A stretch of 64,000 nucleotides of DNA. It comes from Bacteroidales bacterium. GTDB lineage: Bacteria > Bacteroidota > Bacteroidia > Bacteroidales > UBA932. The position numbers and the translations under genes were made by a program. Position 1 is the first letter of the stretch. Each line of letters begins with the position of its first letter. This document shows, one piece after another, positions 50,089 to 57,867 of the stretch. The notes beneath the pieces were generated by a model. That model saw only the letters and a program-made list of their open reading frames with translations, had not been told where the DNA came from and did not search any database. The DNA lies in the NCBI GenBank assembly GCA_017476575.1, contig JAFUZO010000050.1, forward strand, positions 1 through 64,000. Reading direction: 5' to 3'.

Positions 50089-51009
50089 CTATGCCTCCTT
50101 AGTCTCTACAGGTTTCACTTCAGCAGCGGCTTCGGCCGCCTTCTTCTTGCGCTCGGCGATGCGGGCCTTGACGGCGTCCTTGTCAAGCGGCTTCGGGAAG
50201 TTCACGCCATGGATGGCGCCGGTCGGACAGACCGCCTCGCATTCGCGGCAGAGTTTGCACTTGGCGTAGTCGATGTATGCAAGGTTGTTCTCGAAGACAA
50301 TAGCTCCGTGGATGCAGGTCTTGAAGCAGATGCCGCAACCGATGCAGGCAGCGGCACAGGCCTTCTTCGCGACCGGTCCCTTGTCATGGTTGACGCAGGA
50401 GACAAACTCCCGCATCCCGCGCGGGCCCTTGTTGCGGAGCTCGATGATGTGCTTCGGGCAGGCCTTGACACAGGCGCCGCAAGCCGTGCACTTGGCCTCG
50501 TCGACGACGGGGAGACCGGTTTCCAGGTCCATGGAGAGGGCGCCGAACTGGCAGGCCGCCGCACAGTCACCGCAGCCGAGACATCCATAGGAGCACCCGG
50601 TGTCGCCGCTGTAGAGGGCCGCCTTGACCTTGCAGGAGGCGACGCCGTCGTAGTCGTTGGTCTTCGGACGGTTCTGGCACGTCCCGTTGCAACGGACGAC
50701 CGCGACCTGCGGGGCCTTGGCCTTGACCTCGTAACCGAGGATGGCCGCGACGCGGGCCATCACGTCGTTGCCGCCGACCGGACAGTAGTTGTTGTCCAGG
50801 TCCGGCGCCTTGACAGCAGCTTCCGCGAAGGCCCGGCAGCCGGCGAAGCCACAGCCGCCGCAGTTGGCGCCCGGCATCGCCTTTTCGACTTCGTCGATGC
50901 GCGGGTCCTCCACGACCTTGAACTTCTCGGCCACCAGATACAGGACGAGTGCGAGTACGAGCCCGAGCACGGTGATGACCGCAACAGTCCAGATGATGAT
51001 GTTTACCAT
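50089..51009 (-). CDS. rnfB: Rnf complex subunit B (polyferredoxin)
   Basis: 306 residues from MVNIIIWTVAVITVLGLVL, a membrane anchor. Then a 4Fe-4S domain GANCGGCGFAGCRAF, and further Cys clusters CLGCGDCAAACQ, CTACGACVKACP, CIGCGICFKTC and CKLCRECEAVCP. It accepts electrons from ferredoxin. The longer open frame upstream overlaps the RseC-like gene and is rejected. The Lys/Ala-rich tail is not conserved. Confidence 0.96.
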   Translation of the reverse strand: MVNIIIWTVAVITVLGLVLALVLYLVAEKFKVVEDPRIDEVEKAMPGANCGGCGFAGCRAFAEAAVKAPDLDNNYCPVGGNDVMARVAAILGYEVKAKAPQVAVVRCNGTCQNRPKTNDYDGVASCKVKAALYSGDTGCSYGCLGCGDCAAACQFGALSMDLETGLPVVDEAKCTACGACVKACPKHIIELRNKGPRGMREFVSCVNHDKGPVAKKACAAACIGCGICFKTCIHGAIVFENNLAYIDYAKCKLCRECEAVCPTGAIHGVNFPKPLDKDAVKARIAERKKKAAEAAAEVKPVETKEA

Positions 51010-51025
51010 ATCGTTAAAAAGTTGA

Positions 51026-51445
51026 TCATTCCTTGATAGTGAAGATATATTCATTGTGTAAAGAGTCCCGCAGGAGCCACAGGCAGAAGTAATATACACC
51101 CACGGCCCCGATGCCTGCGAGTCCGGCTGGCATTTCGGCGACACCCAGGGCGATGAGGCCCAAGATAACAGCCAGCAGCACCACCAGCGGCAGGAAATAC
51201 GCCAGGAAGACGGCCTTCATGCCCATGGAGGCCTTCAGAACCACCTCGACCTCATCCCCGACACCATAGCGTGCGTGTGGATCTGTCGGGACCCGGACGG
51301 CCTTCTCGACGGCTTCGGCCAGGCCGCACAGTCCCTTGGCATGGCACGATGCGCAGGCGGATTGCGACACAATCCGCACCGTCGTCATCTGCGGGTCCTT
51401 CGCGACGACCTTTCCCTGGTGCTTGACTTCGTCCCTCCTTGCCAT
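51026..51445 (-). CDS. RseC/SoxR-reducing-system-type protein
   Basis: 139 residues (an in-frame GTG directly upstream would add one). The Cys-rich N-terminal motif CASCHAKGLCGLAE is followed by two membrane segments at about 75-125. The RseC family is regularly the first gene of rnf operons in Bacteroidetes and is linked to SoxR reduction or Rnf assembly. It is 16 bases upstream of rnfB. Confidence 0.88.
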   Translation of the reverse strand: MARRDEVKHQGKVVAKDPQMTTVRIVSQSACASCHAKGLCGLAEAVEKAVRVPTDPHARYGVGDEVEVVLKASMGMKAVFLAYFLPLVVLLAVILGLIALGVAEMPAGLAGIGAVGVYYFCLWLLRDSLHNEYIFTIKE

Positions 51446-51448
51446 CAC

Positions 51449-52285
51449 TTATCTCTTGGGATTTTTCAAAGAGGAGAACGGATGCTTCAGGCCCGACCAC
51501 GAAGCCAGACGGCCCGACACGGCGCCCACCTTCAGCGGGGCCATGAAATAGACCGGGATGCGGTTCTCGTCATCGGATATCCACAGCAGGGCGTCCTCGC
51601 TCCCGTCGAACATCTCACCGGCCACGACCGAACAGCCGAACTTCATGCTGCCGACCCTGCCGAGCCCTTTCACATACTTGTCTTCCCGACCCTTGAAGGT
51701 GAGGGTGAGGACATAGACATCGTCGTCGATGGCAAAGGTGATGTGGTAGTTCGTCCCGGGCTGGAGCTGCGCCGCATCCATGGTGCGGGTGAAGTACAGG
51801 AGTGCCGGGAGGTCATAGGTGCAGTCGCCGTACGGGAGGTCCAGCTGGTACTTTCCACGGGACTTGGTCTCCAAGTCGGCATGGATAACCCTGGCATCGG
51901 TATCGTAGCGATAGAGGTTGTAGGCATAGTAACTGCCCTCATGGGTATCCCGGATGAACTTCCGGGGCTGGAGGCCGTCCGCCGTGAACCAGGACTGGAA
52001 GCCTTCCCGCACCTTGAAGAACACGTCGAAGAACTTTGCGGTCCGGGCGGACATGGTGGCATGGTAGGCCGGCGTCCCGGCGAACAAGGTCGAGTCCAGC
52101 GTCAAGGCGCCGGAGGCCACATCCGTCGCCACCGCATGCCAGTTGTAGGAAAGGGCATACCGGAGGGTCTCGCCGCTGCGGAACGGCAAGTCGCCGTCGG
52201 AGCGGACCGGAATACACCGGCCGCCCTGGGCGCCAAGCACCGCGGGAACAAGTACCGCCAGCAGGAGGAGATGCCGGCCCATCAT
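51449..52285 (-). CDS. DUF3108-family exported protein
   Basis: 278 residues; signal peptide MMGRHLLLLAVLVPAVLGAQ. The mature part, FRSGETLRYALSYNWHAVATDVASG with FKVREGFQSWFTADGLQPRKF and YDLPALLYFTR, is the beta-rich DUF3108 pattern of periplasmic proteins. Function unknown. The ATG shares one base with the dnaB stop (TGATG). Confidence 0.85.
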   Translation of the reverse strand: MMGRHLLLLAVLVPAVLGAQGGRCIPVRSDGDLPFRSGETLRYALSYNWHAVATDVASGALTLDSTLFAGTPAYHATMSARTAKFFDVFFKVREGFQSWFTADGLQPRKFIRDTHEGSYYAYNLYRYDTDARVIHADLETKSRGKYQLDLPYGDCTYDLPALLYFTRTMDAAQLQPGTNYHITFAIDDDVYVLTLTFKGREDKYVKGLGRVGSMKFGCSVVAGEMFDGSEDALLWISDDENRIPVYFMAPLKVGAVSGRLASWSGLKHPFSSLKNPKR

Positions 52286-53772
52286 CAGAACGGCCCTCCC
52301 TGGCTGTCGAAGTCGTAGGCGGGAGAACCGCCCATATCGGCGTTCATGGCGCTCTCCACCGGCCGGGAAGCCAGGATATCGAGCGACTGGTCCGGCTCGA
52401 CGAAACGGACCTGGTTCGCCTTGTATTTCATTTCGATGTCGCACACCTCGCCGTTCCGGTGCTTCGCGATGACGATGATGGCCTTCTCTTTGTCGGCCGG
52501 GTCTTCGGACAGGCCCACGAAATCCGGACGATGGATGAAAATGACCATGTCTGCGTCCTGCTCGATGGAGCCGGACTCGCGCAAGTCCTGCAGTTGCGGC
52601 TTGCCCGCGCCACCGGTCCGCTGCACCGCATTACGGGAGAGCTGGGACAGGGCGATAATCGGGATATTGAGTTCCTTCGCCGTCGCTTTGAGGGTACGGG
52701 AAATGGCCGCCACTTCCTGCTCACGCATACCACGGAGTTCAGCAGGTCCCTGCATGAGCTGGAGGTAGTCCACCACGATGAGACGGACCCCCTTCTGCTT
52801 GACAAGGCGTTTGGCCTTGGTGCGGAACTCCATGATCGGGATGCCCGGCGTGTCGTCGATGTACAGGGGCGCCTTGGCGAGGTTCTTCAGCGTATCTTCC
52901 AGCTGGACCCATTCGTAACTTTCCAGCTTGGTACCGCCCTTGATCTTGTCGCCCGTCAGGCCGGACTCGGTAGTAATCAGACGCTTGCCGAGCTGGTCGG
53001 CAGACATTTCCAACGAGAAGAAGGCGACCGGCATGTTATGGTCCACGGCCGCATTGCGGGCAATGTTCAACGAGAAGGCCGTCTTACCGACAGATGGACG
53101 GGCCGCCAGGATGATGAGGTCGGATTTCTGCCAGCCCTGGGTCACCCGGTCGATAGAGGGGAATCCGCTCGGGACTCCGCTCGGGCCGGTGATGTTCTGG
53201 AGCTCCTGGAGGTTGTCCAGCACCGAATTGATGATGGAACCGATATCCTGGACATCCCGCTTGACGTTGTTCTGGATGGCAGCGAAGATCTTGGTCTGGG
53301 CGATGTCGATCAGGTCGTCCACGTTGGTCGACTCGTCGTAGGACTGCTTCAGGATGTCGTACGACGCCGTGATCAGGTCCCGCTGGATGGTCTTCTGCTT
53401 GAGGATCTTGATGTAATACTCGATGTGGGCGGCGGCACCGATCTTCTGGGACAGGTCGGCCAGGGCCACCGGTCCACCGACGGTCTCGAGGTTGCCCTTC
53501 TGACGGAGCTTCTCGGACACGGAGATCAGGTCGATGGCGACATGCTCGTTGACGAGATCGGCCATCGCCTCGAAGATCATCCGGTGTTTGGGGTCGTAGA
53601 AACAGGATGCAGTAAGCTCTTCCATCGACTCATCAATGGTCGACGGTTCCACCAGCATGGCGCCCAGGACAGCCTCTTCTACATCCAGTGCCTGAGGGGG
53701 CTTGTTCCCCATCAGGGTATCCAGATTGACTGCCTGATCCTTTCTGCCGGTCCTTCTGGAAGTCTCAGGCAT
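52285..53772 (-). CDS. dnaB: Replicative DNA helicase DnaB
   Basis: 495 residues. N-terminal DnaG-interacting domain (about 28-130), linker, and RecA-like domain with Walker A RPSVGKTA at 225-232, LIVVDYLQLM (Walker B) and QDLRESGSIEQDADMVIFIHR. No intein. The start is MPETSRRTGRKDQAV. A family I repeat sits between this gene and the upstream zinc-ribbon gene, ending 18 bases before the ATG. Cotranslated with the DUF3108 gene downstream. Confidence 0.97.
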   Translation of the reverse strand: MPETSRRTGRKDQAVNLDTLMGNKPPQALDVEEAVLGAMLVEPSTIDESMEELTASCFYDPKHRMIFEAMADLVNEHVAIDLISVSEKLRQKGNLETVGGPVALADLSQKIGAAAHIEYYIKILKQKTIQRDLITASYDILKQSYDESTNVDDLIDIAQTKIFAAIQNNVKRDVQDIGSIINSVLDNLQELQNITGPSGVPSGFPSIDRVTQGWQKSDLIILAARPSVGKTAFSLNIARNAAVDHNMPVAFFSLEMSADQLGKRLITTESGLTGDKIKGGTKLESYEWVQLEDTLKNLAKAPLYIDDTPGIPIMEFRTKAKRLVKQKGVRLIVVDYLQLMQGPAELRGMREQEVAAISRTLKATAKELNIPIIALSQLSRNAVQRTGGAGKPQLQDLRESGSIEQDADMVIFIHRPDFVGLSEDPADKEKAIIVIAKHRNGEVCDIEMKYKANQVRFVEPDQSLDILASRPVESAMNADMGGSPAYDFDSQGGPF

Positions 53773-53790
53773 AGGCGACGTAATTAAAGG

Positions 53791-53872
53791 TGAAATATCC
53801 AGGTGCTTTTACGTCCTGTCGCTTCGCGGACCTATCCGGGCAGATGGCCGCAAAAACACCCGGATATTTTCA
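53791..53872 (-). repeat. Structured intercistronic repeat, family I, copy 2
   Basis: An 82-base element on the minus strand. The outer arms TGAAAATATCCGGGTG and CACCTGGATATTTCA pair with G-U wobbles that work only on the minus strand. The core has GCCCGGATAGGTC and CGCGAAGCGACAGGAC, nearly identical to 34500-34538. It begins 3 bases after the upstream stop and ends 18 bases before the dnaB ATG, the same arrangement as copy 1. Confidence 0.8.
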
Positions 53873-53875
53873 TAG

Positions 53876-54694
53876 TCAAGATTCGAAGTCCGGATTGATG
53901 ATGATACGGCCGCAGTGCTCACAGATGATCAGTTTGCGGTTCGATGCCACCTCGACGAGGCGCTGCGGGGTGATGGTGTTGAAACAGCCGCCGCAGGAGT
54001 CGCCGTTGTAGACGGACACGACGGCCAGGTGGTTGTGCACGCTCTGGCGGATGCGCTCGTAGGCGCTCATGGTCCGGGCGTCGATGCGGGCTGCGCAGGC
54101 GTTGCGGCGGGCCTGGAGTCCGGCCTCCTCTTTGGCAGTGGACTCGACGATGACGGAGAGTTCCTGCTTCTTGGACTTGAGGTCTTCGGTGCGGATAGAC
54201 ACCCGGTCCTTCAGGTCTTCGAGCTCAGCCTTGCGGCCGGCGATCTCGAAGCGGGTGTCAGTGATGTTCTTCTCGTCGATCTGGCGGAGGAGTTCCTGGT
54301 TCTCGATCTCCTTGTTGAGGGAATCGTACTCGCGGCTGTTGGCGATGGTTTCGAGCTGGCGCTGGTACTTCTCGATGGTGCTCTCATGCTCGGCGATCGA
54401 GAGCTTGGCGTCGGCGATGTTGCGGTTGAGCTGGTCCACGACAGCCGTGACCTGGGCGCAACGGGCCTTGAGGTCGGCAATCTCGCCTTCGAGGGCCTCG
54501 ACCTCCTCCGGAAGTTCGCCGCGGAGCTGGACGATCTTGTCGATTTCGGAATCCGCCGCCTGGAGTTCATATATCGTCTTGAGCTTCTCCTCGACGGTCA
54601 TGTCTGAATCGGCGAAGTTCTTCTGGAGGGAAACGAAGGTCTCGTGCTGATCGATCGGTGCCTCAACCTTCTGGATGGTTTTCTTCGTTGCCAT
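53876..54694 (-). CDS. Coiled-coil protein with C4 zinc ribbon
   Basis: 272 residues. A long coiled coil from about 35 to 200 (EALEGEIADLKARCAQ, DQLNRNIADAKLSI, KKQELSVIVEST) is followed by a C-terminal zinc ribbon with Cys pairs in GDSCGGCFNTI and LIICEHCGRIII. It belongs to the CT398/CdsZ-like family. In Chlamydia these bind flagellar/type III components, but in Bacteroidetes the role is unknown. It lies between nif3-like and dnaB, with a 21-base gap upstream. Confidence 0.88.
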   Translation of the reverse strand: MATKKTIQKVEAPIDQHETFVSLQKNFADSDMTVEEKLKTIYELQAADSEIDKIVQLRGELPEEVEALEGEIADLKARCAQVTAVVDQLNRNIADAKLSIAEHESTIEKYQRQLETIANSREYDSLNKEIENQELLRQIDEKNITDTRFEIAGRKAELEDLKDRVSIRTEDLKSKKQELSVIVESTAKEEAGLQARRNACAARIDARTMSAYERIRQSVHNHLAVVSVYNGDSCGGCFNTITPQRLVEVASNRKLIICEHCGRIIINPDFES

Positions 54695-54715
54695 ATGGTA
54701 ATAATCGATTATATG

Positions 54716-55495
54716 TCAATAATAGTAGCGGACCGGATTGCTCCGTCCGAGCGTGTCGCTGATGCGGACCGCAAAGGTAGGAAATTTTTCGCGGATTACC
54801 TTGCATAAAATCTCCACAATCTCCACTTCGCTCTCGAAATGCCCGATATCCATGACCATGAAGCCCTTCGGGGTAAAGAAATGGTGGTAGCTGATGTCGG
54901 CCGATATATACAGGTCGGCGCCGGAGCGTATCGCAGCCGGAATCTCGCTTCCGCCGGATCCGCCGCAGAGGGCGACCCGGCGGAAGGGGGTCTCCAGCGG
55001 ACGGGAACTGCGGACCACCTCCAGGCCGAACTTCTCCTTGACATAGGCAAGCGCCTCGGAACCGGTCATCGGACAAGGCAGGTTGCCGACGGCTCCGAGA
55101 CCGTAGCCGCCTTCATCTTCCAGGATGGCGATATCCGTCAATCCCAGCCGTCGGGCCATAGCCCCGCTCACCCCCTCGATGACCTTGTCAGCCGTCGTGT
55201 GGGCGGCATAGACGGAGATTCCCGCACGGACCGCACGGATGACGGCGTCCGAAACCGGGTCGCCGGGCCGGATCTGCCGGATGCCCTTGAACAGGAGCGG
55301 ATGATGCGTGATGACCATGTCGCAGCCCTTCTCCACGGCCTCGTCGAGGAGTTCCGCCGTACAGTCGAAACCGATAAGGACACCGCATACCTCGTCCTCC
55401 GGCGAGCCGATGCAGAGCCCGCTGTTGTCCCAGTCCTCCTGGATGCGGAGCGGGGCGAACGCCTCGAGGGCAGCTGTGATATCGCCGACTCTCAT
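54716..55495 (-). CDS. Nif3-like dinuclear metal protein
   Basis: 259 residues, the short form without the middle PII-like domain of longer relatives. Metal ligands are His64/His65 in ITHHPLLFKG, Asp in NSGLCIG-FDC and DIGHFESE near the C-terminus. Often annotated as GTP cyclohydrolase 1 type 2, but the true activity is uncertain. The start MRVGDITAALEAFAP overlaps the merR stop by four bases (ATGA). Confidence 0.9.
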   Translation of the reverse strand: MRVGDITAALEAFAPLRIQEDWDNSGLCIGSPEDEVCGVLIGFDCTAELLDEAVEKGCDMVITHHPLLFKGIRQIRPGDPVSDAVIRAVRAGISVYAAHTTADKVIEGVSGAMARRLGLTDIAILEDEGGYGLGAVGNLPCPMTGSEALAYVKEKFGLEVVRSSRPLETPFRRVALCGGSGGSEIPAAIRSGADLYISADISYHHFFTPKGFMVMDIGHFESEVEIVEILCKVIREKFPTFAVRISDTLGRSNPVRYYY

Positions 55496-55809
55496 AAGGA
55501 CTTGCGCACTTCGACGAGTTGTTCCCGGACGTTGCGGAGTGCGGTCAGCGCCTTGACACGGGCCTCCACGCTGCGGTGGTCCTCCGCGAGCCGGGCGGCC
55601 GCCCCTTCCAGGGTCAATCCTTGCCGCTTGACCATCAGTTGGACCTGCTTCAGGGTCTCGACATCCGCCTCGTGGAAGAGGCGGTTGCCTTTGGCATTGC
55701 GGGCCGGCTTGATGTACTTTTCGAAGTAGTTGCTCCAATAGCGGACGGCGGAAGTGCTCTCACCCAGCAGGGCGGCCACTTCTCCCATAGTATAAATTGT
55801 CTTTGCCAT
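55492..55809 (-). CDS. MerR-family transcriptional regulator
   Basis: 105 residues: winged helix YTMGEVAALLGESTSAVRYW (7-26), wing FEKYIKPARNAKGNRLFHEA and a short helix; no effector domain with Cys. It is of the small type linked to nif3 in many Bacteroidetes. The start MAKTIYTMGE was chosen because its -7 box ends 5 bases upstream. Confidence 0.88.
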   Translation of the reverse strand: MAKTIYTMGEVAALLGESTSAVRYWSNYFEKYIKPARNAKGNRLFHEADVETLKQVQLMVKRQGLTLEGAAARLAEDHRSVEARVKALTALRNVREQLVEVRKSL

Positions 55810-55814
55810 GATTG

Positions 55815-55822
55815 CAAAGTTA
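55815..55822 (-). promoter_or_regulatory. -7 box of merR-nif3
   Basis: TAACTTTG on the minus strand, then CAATC and ATG: a 5-base spacing. Confidence 0.55.
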
Positions 55823-55848
55823 GTGGTTTTTCGTGGAATTACCACGGA

Positions 55849-56754
55849 TCAGTCCAGCGATTGTGCCGTACTCACCGACATATAGAGCATTTTAGCGTAC
55901 TCGTCGGGGGTGACGGAAGCGAAAAGGTAGTTGACGGGGTCCTGGATCTCACCGTTCCGGAGGACTTCGTAGTGCAGGTGCGGAGCGAAAGCCCCGGCCG
56001 ATATCCCTACGGTTCCTACCTGCTGGCCGCGTTTCACGGACCGGCCCCGGACTACACTGATGTCACCCAGAAGGGCGTAACGAGTCACGTAGCCGCTTCC
56101 GTGGTCGATTTCGACGATGTTGCCGAGCCCCTTGCGCGAACGGAGCACGTCCCGGACCGTCCCGTCCGCCACCGCATAGACAGGTTCGCCTTGCGGGGCG
56201 ATCAGGTCGATGCCTTCATGGTGCATCTCGACCTTGTAGACCGGGTTGTGCTTGAGACCGACCGAGGCACCGGTCTGCACATAGGACATGTCCGCCAGGG
56301 GGAGGGTCAGCGGGGGCAAACTGTCCCGGCGCTCTTCCAGGAGGCGGTAGATTTTCCGGAAACTCTCCTGCACATGGTCTGCCATCATCATCAGGCTCTC
56401 TGTCTTGGAGGTAGAGTACGAGAGGTAGAAACTGTCAGAAAGCGAATCGCTGTCCGCAATCAGGTCGGCCGCCGTCACCGGATCCAGAGTCGGCGCACCA
56501 GTCTCGAACAGACGGCGGTAGATGGCATCATCCTTCACGAGGAGACCCTCTACGACATCCCCGATCAGACGTTCCTTTTCCTTGAGCCGTGGATAGAGGC
56601 GCTCGTACTGGCGGTTCTCCCGGTCGAGCCGGCGCTCCTCCTCGGTGGACAGGAGCAGGGCAAAGGCGATATAGAACACTACGGACAGGGACACCGTGGC
56701 GAGAAAATAGCGCACGATGCCGCCGAGGATACTTTCCTTCCTCTTCCTTCTCAT
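55849..56754 (-). CDS. M23-family metallopeptidase 1
   Basis: 301 residues. Basic start, then one membrane segment (IVRYFLATVSLSVVFYIAFALLL) and a helical region (about 35-130). The LytM/M23 domain has HHEGIDLIAP (zinc His and Asp), an Ala/Gly-rich strand and APHLHYEV (HxH). All zinc ligands are present, so it is likely an active peptidoglycan endopeptidase anchored in the inner membrane. It overlaps its paralogue upstream by ATGA. Confidence 0.9.
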   Translation of the reverse strand: MRRKRKESILGGIVRYFLATVSLSVVFYIAFALLLSTEEERRLDRENRQYERLYPRLKEKERLIGDVVEGLLVKDDAIYRRLFETGAPTLDPVTAADLIADSDSLSDSFYLSYSTSKTESLMMMADHVQESFRKIYRLLEERRDSLPPLTLPLADMSYVQTGASVGLKHNPVYKVEMHHEGIDLIAPQGEPVYAVADGTVRDVLRSRKGLGNIVEIDHGSGYVTRYALLGDISVVRGRSVKRGQQVGTVGISAGAFAPHLHYEVLRNGEIQDPVNYLFASVTPDEYAKMLYMSVSTAQSLD

Positions 56755-57704
56755 CGCCTGACAGGTTTGCGGACCATCCCGGCATAGTCCTCTGCAGAGA
56801 TATCCAGGTCCATGAAATTCGCCGGATTGACATAATCCTTCCGGTACATGACCTCATAGTGGAGGTGCGGTCCGGTGATGCGGCCGGACTTGCCGCTCAG
56901 TCCCAGGCAGTCGCCGCGGGAGACCTTCTGCCCTTCATACACATCGATGCGGCTCAGATGGGCATACCGGGTCCGGTAGCCATAGCCATGCTCGATCTCG
57001 ACATGGTTGCCGTAGCCGTAGAAATCATGGGCGACCTTGACGACGGTTCCGTCACCCGTTACAAAGACAGGATTGCCGGGCGGGCAGGCAAAGTCCATGC
57101 CGGTATGAAGTTTCCCGAATCCGGTAATCGGATCGCTCCGGTAGCCGAACGGACTGGAAAGCCGGTAGGTCGAAGGGTCGGTGTCCATCGGCGGGATGGC
57201 CGGGATGCAGGAAGCCCGGTCGCCGGCCGTGCGGGCCATCGCTACCACGTCATCGAAGGACTTGGACTGGACGTACGCCTTCTTCTCCATCACATCCAGC
57301 CGGAGGGCGATGGCCTTGAGAGGGCCGCCTTCCAGCCAGGCATAGCGGTCGACACCGCCGAAACCGGCCCCGCGCACCTCCTGCGGAATCTCGTCCATGC
57401 CGTAGACGGAGCGATAGATCCGGTCGTCACGCACGGAAAGCAGGCCGAGGACCTCGTCGTACTGGTCCAGCTGGGCAGACATCCGCTCGATGCGGGTGGT
57501 CCAGTCTGCGTTGCGGCGCTTGAGGATGGCGGTCTTAGGAAGGTCCAGCCCCAGCACGGACACATAGAACCACAGGTACGCGAAGAACAAGGCAGCGCCT
57601 CCCAGCACTACCCCCAGCACCTTCCTGCCGCGATGCTTCCGTTCCTCCTGGATCTCGACGATCAGCGTCTCCGGGTCTACGATGTATTTCTTGATCTTGG
57701 ACAT
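56751..57704 (-). CDS. M23-family metallopeptidase 2
   Basis: 317 residues from MSKIKKYIVDPETLIVEIQ; open frame upstream up to 57818 is not family-like. Membrane segment at about 30-52, then an arginine-rich helical stretch and the M23 domain: LHTGMDFACPPGNPVF (His, Asp) and TGPHLHYEV (HxH). Same plan as the next gene, so the pair arose by duplication. A -7 box ends 5 bases before this ATG. Confidence 0.9.
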   Translation of the reverse strand: MSKIKKYIVDPETLIVEIQEERKHRGRKVLGVVLGGAALFFAYLWFYVSVLGLDLPKTAILKRRNADWTTRIERMSAQLDQYDEVLGLLSVRDDRIYRSVYGMDEIPQEVRGAGFGGVDRYAWLEGGPLKAIALRLDVMEKKAYVQSKSFDDVVAMARTAGDRASCIPAIPPMDTDPSTYRLSSPFGYRSDPITGFGKLHTGMDFACPPGNPVFVTGDGTVVKVAHDFYGYGNHVEIEHGYGYRTRYAHLSRIDVYEGQKVSRGDCLGLSGKSGRITGPHLHYEVMYRKDYVNPANFMDLDISAEDYAGMVRKPVRR

Positions 57705-57709
57705 TCCTG

Positions 57710-57717
57710 CAAATATA
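57710..57717 (-). promoter_or_regulatory. -7 box of the M23 peptidase pair
   Basis: TATATTTG on the minus strand, then CAGGA and ATG, another 5-base spacing. Confidence 0.55.
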
Positions 57718-57835
57718 GCATTTTTTGTGTAACCGCCTTTCCGTGCATATTCTATGCCAAGGGCGAGCGCTTCCGGACCGGCCTGTTTGGACGGGATTCC
57801 AGGGCGCACGTGTTTCATTTGTGCGTAAAATATTG

Positions 57836-57843
57836 TATTTTTG
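57836..57843 (+). promoter_or_regulatory. -7 box of alaS
   Basis: TATTTTTG, 24 bases before the alaS ATG. A GGAG lies only 2 bases before the ATG, too close for a normal Shine-Dalgarno sequence. Confidence 0.55.
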
Positions 57844-57867
57844 CAAGCTTAAATTGTTAATGGAGCT

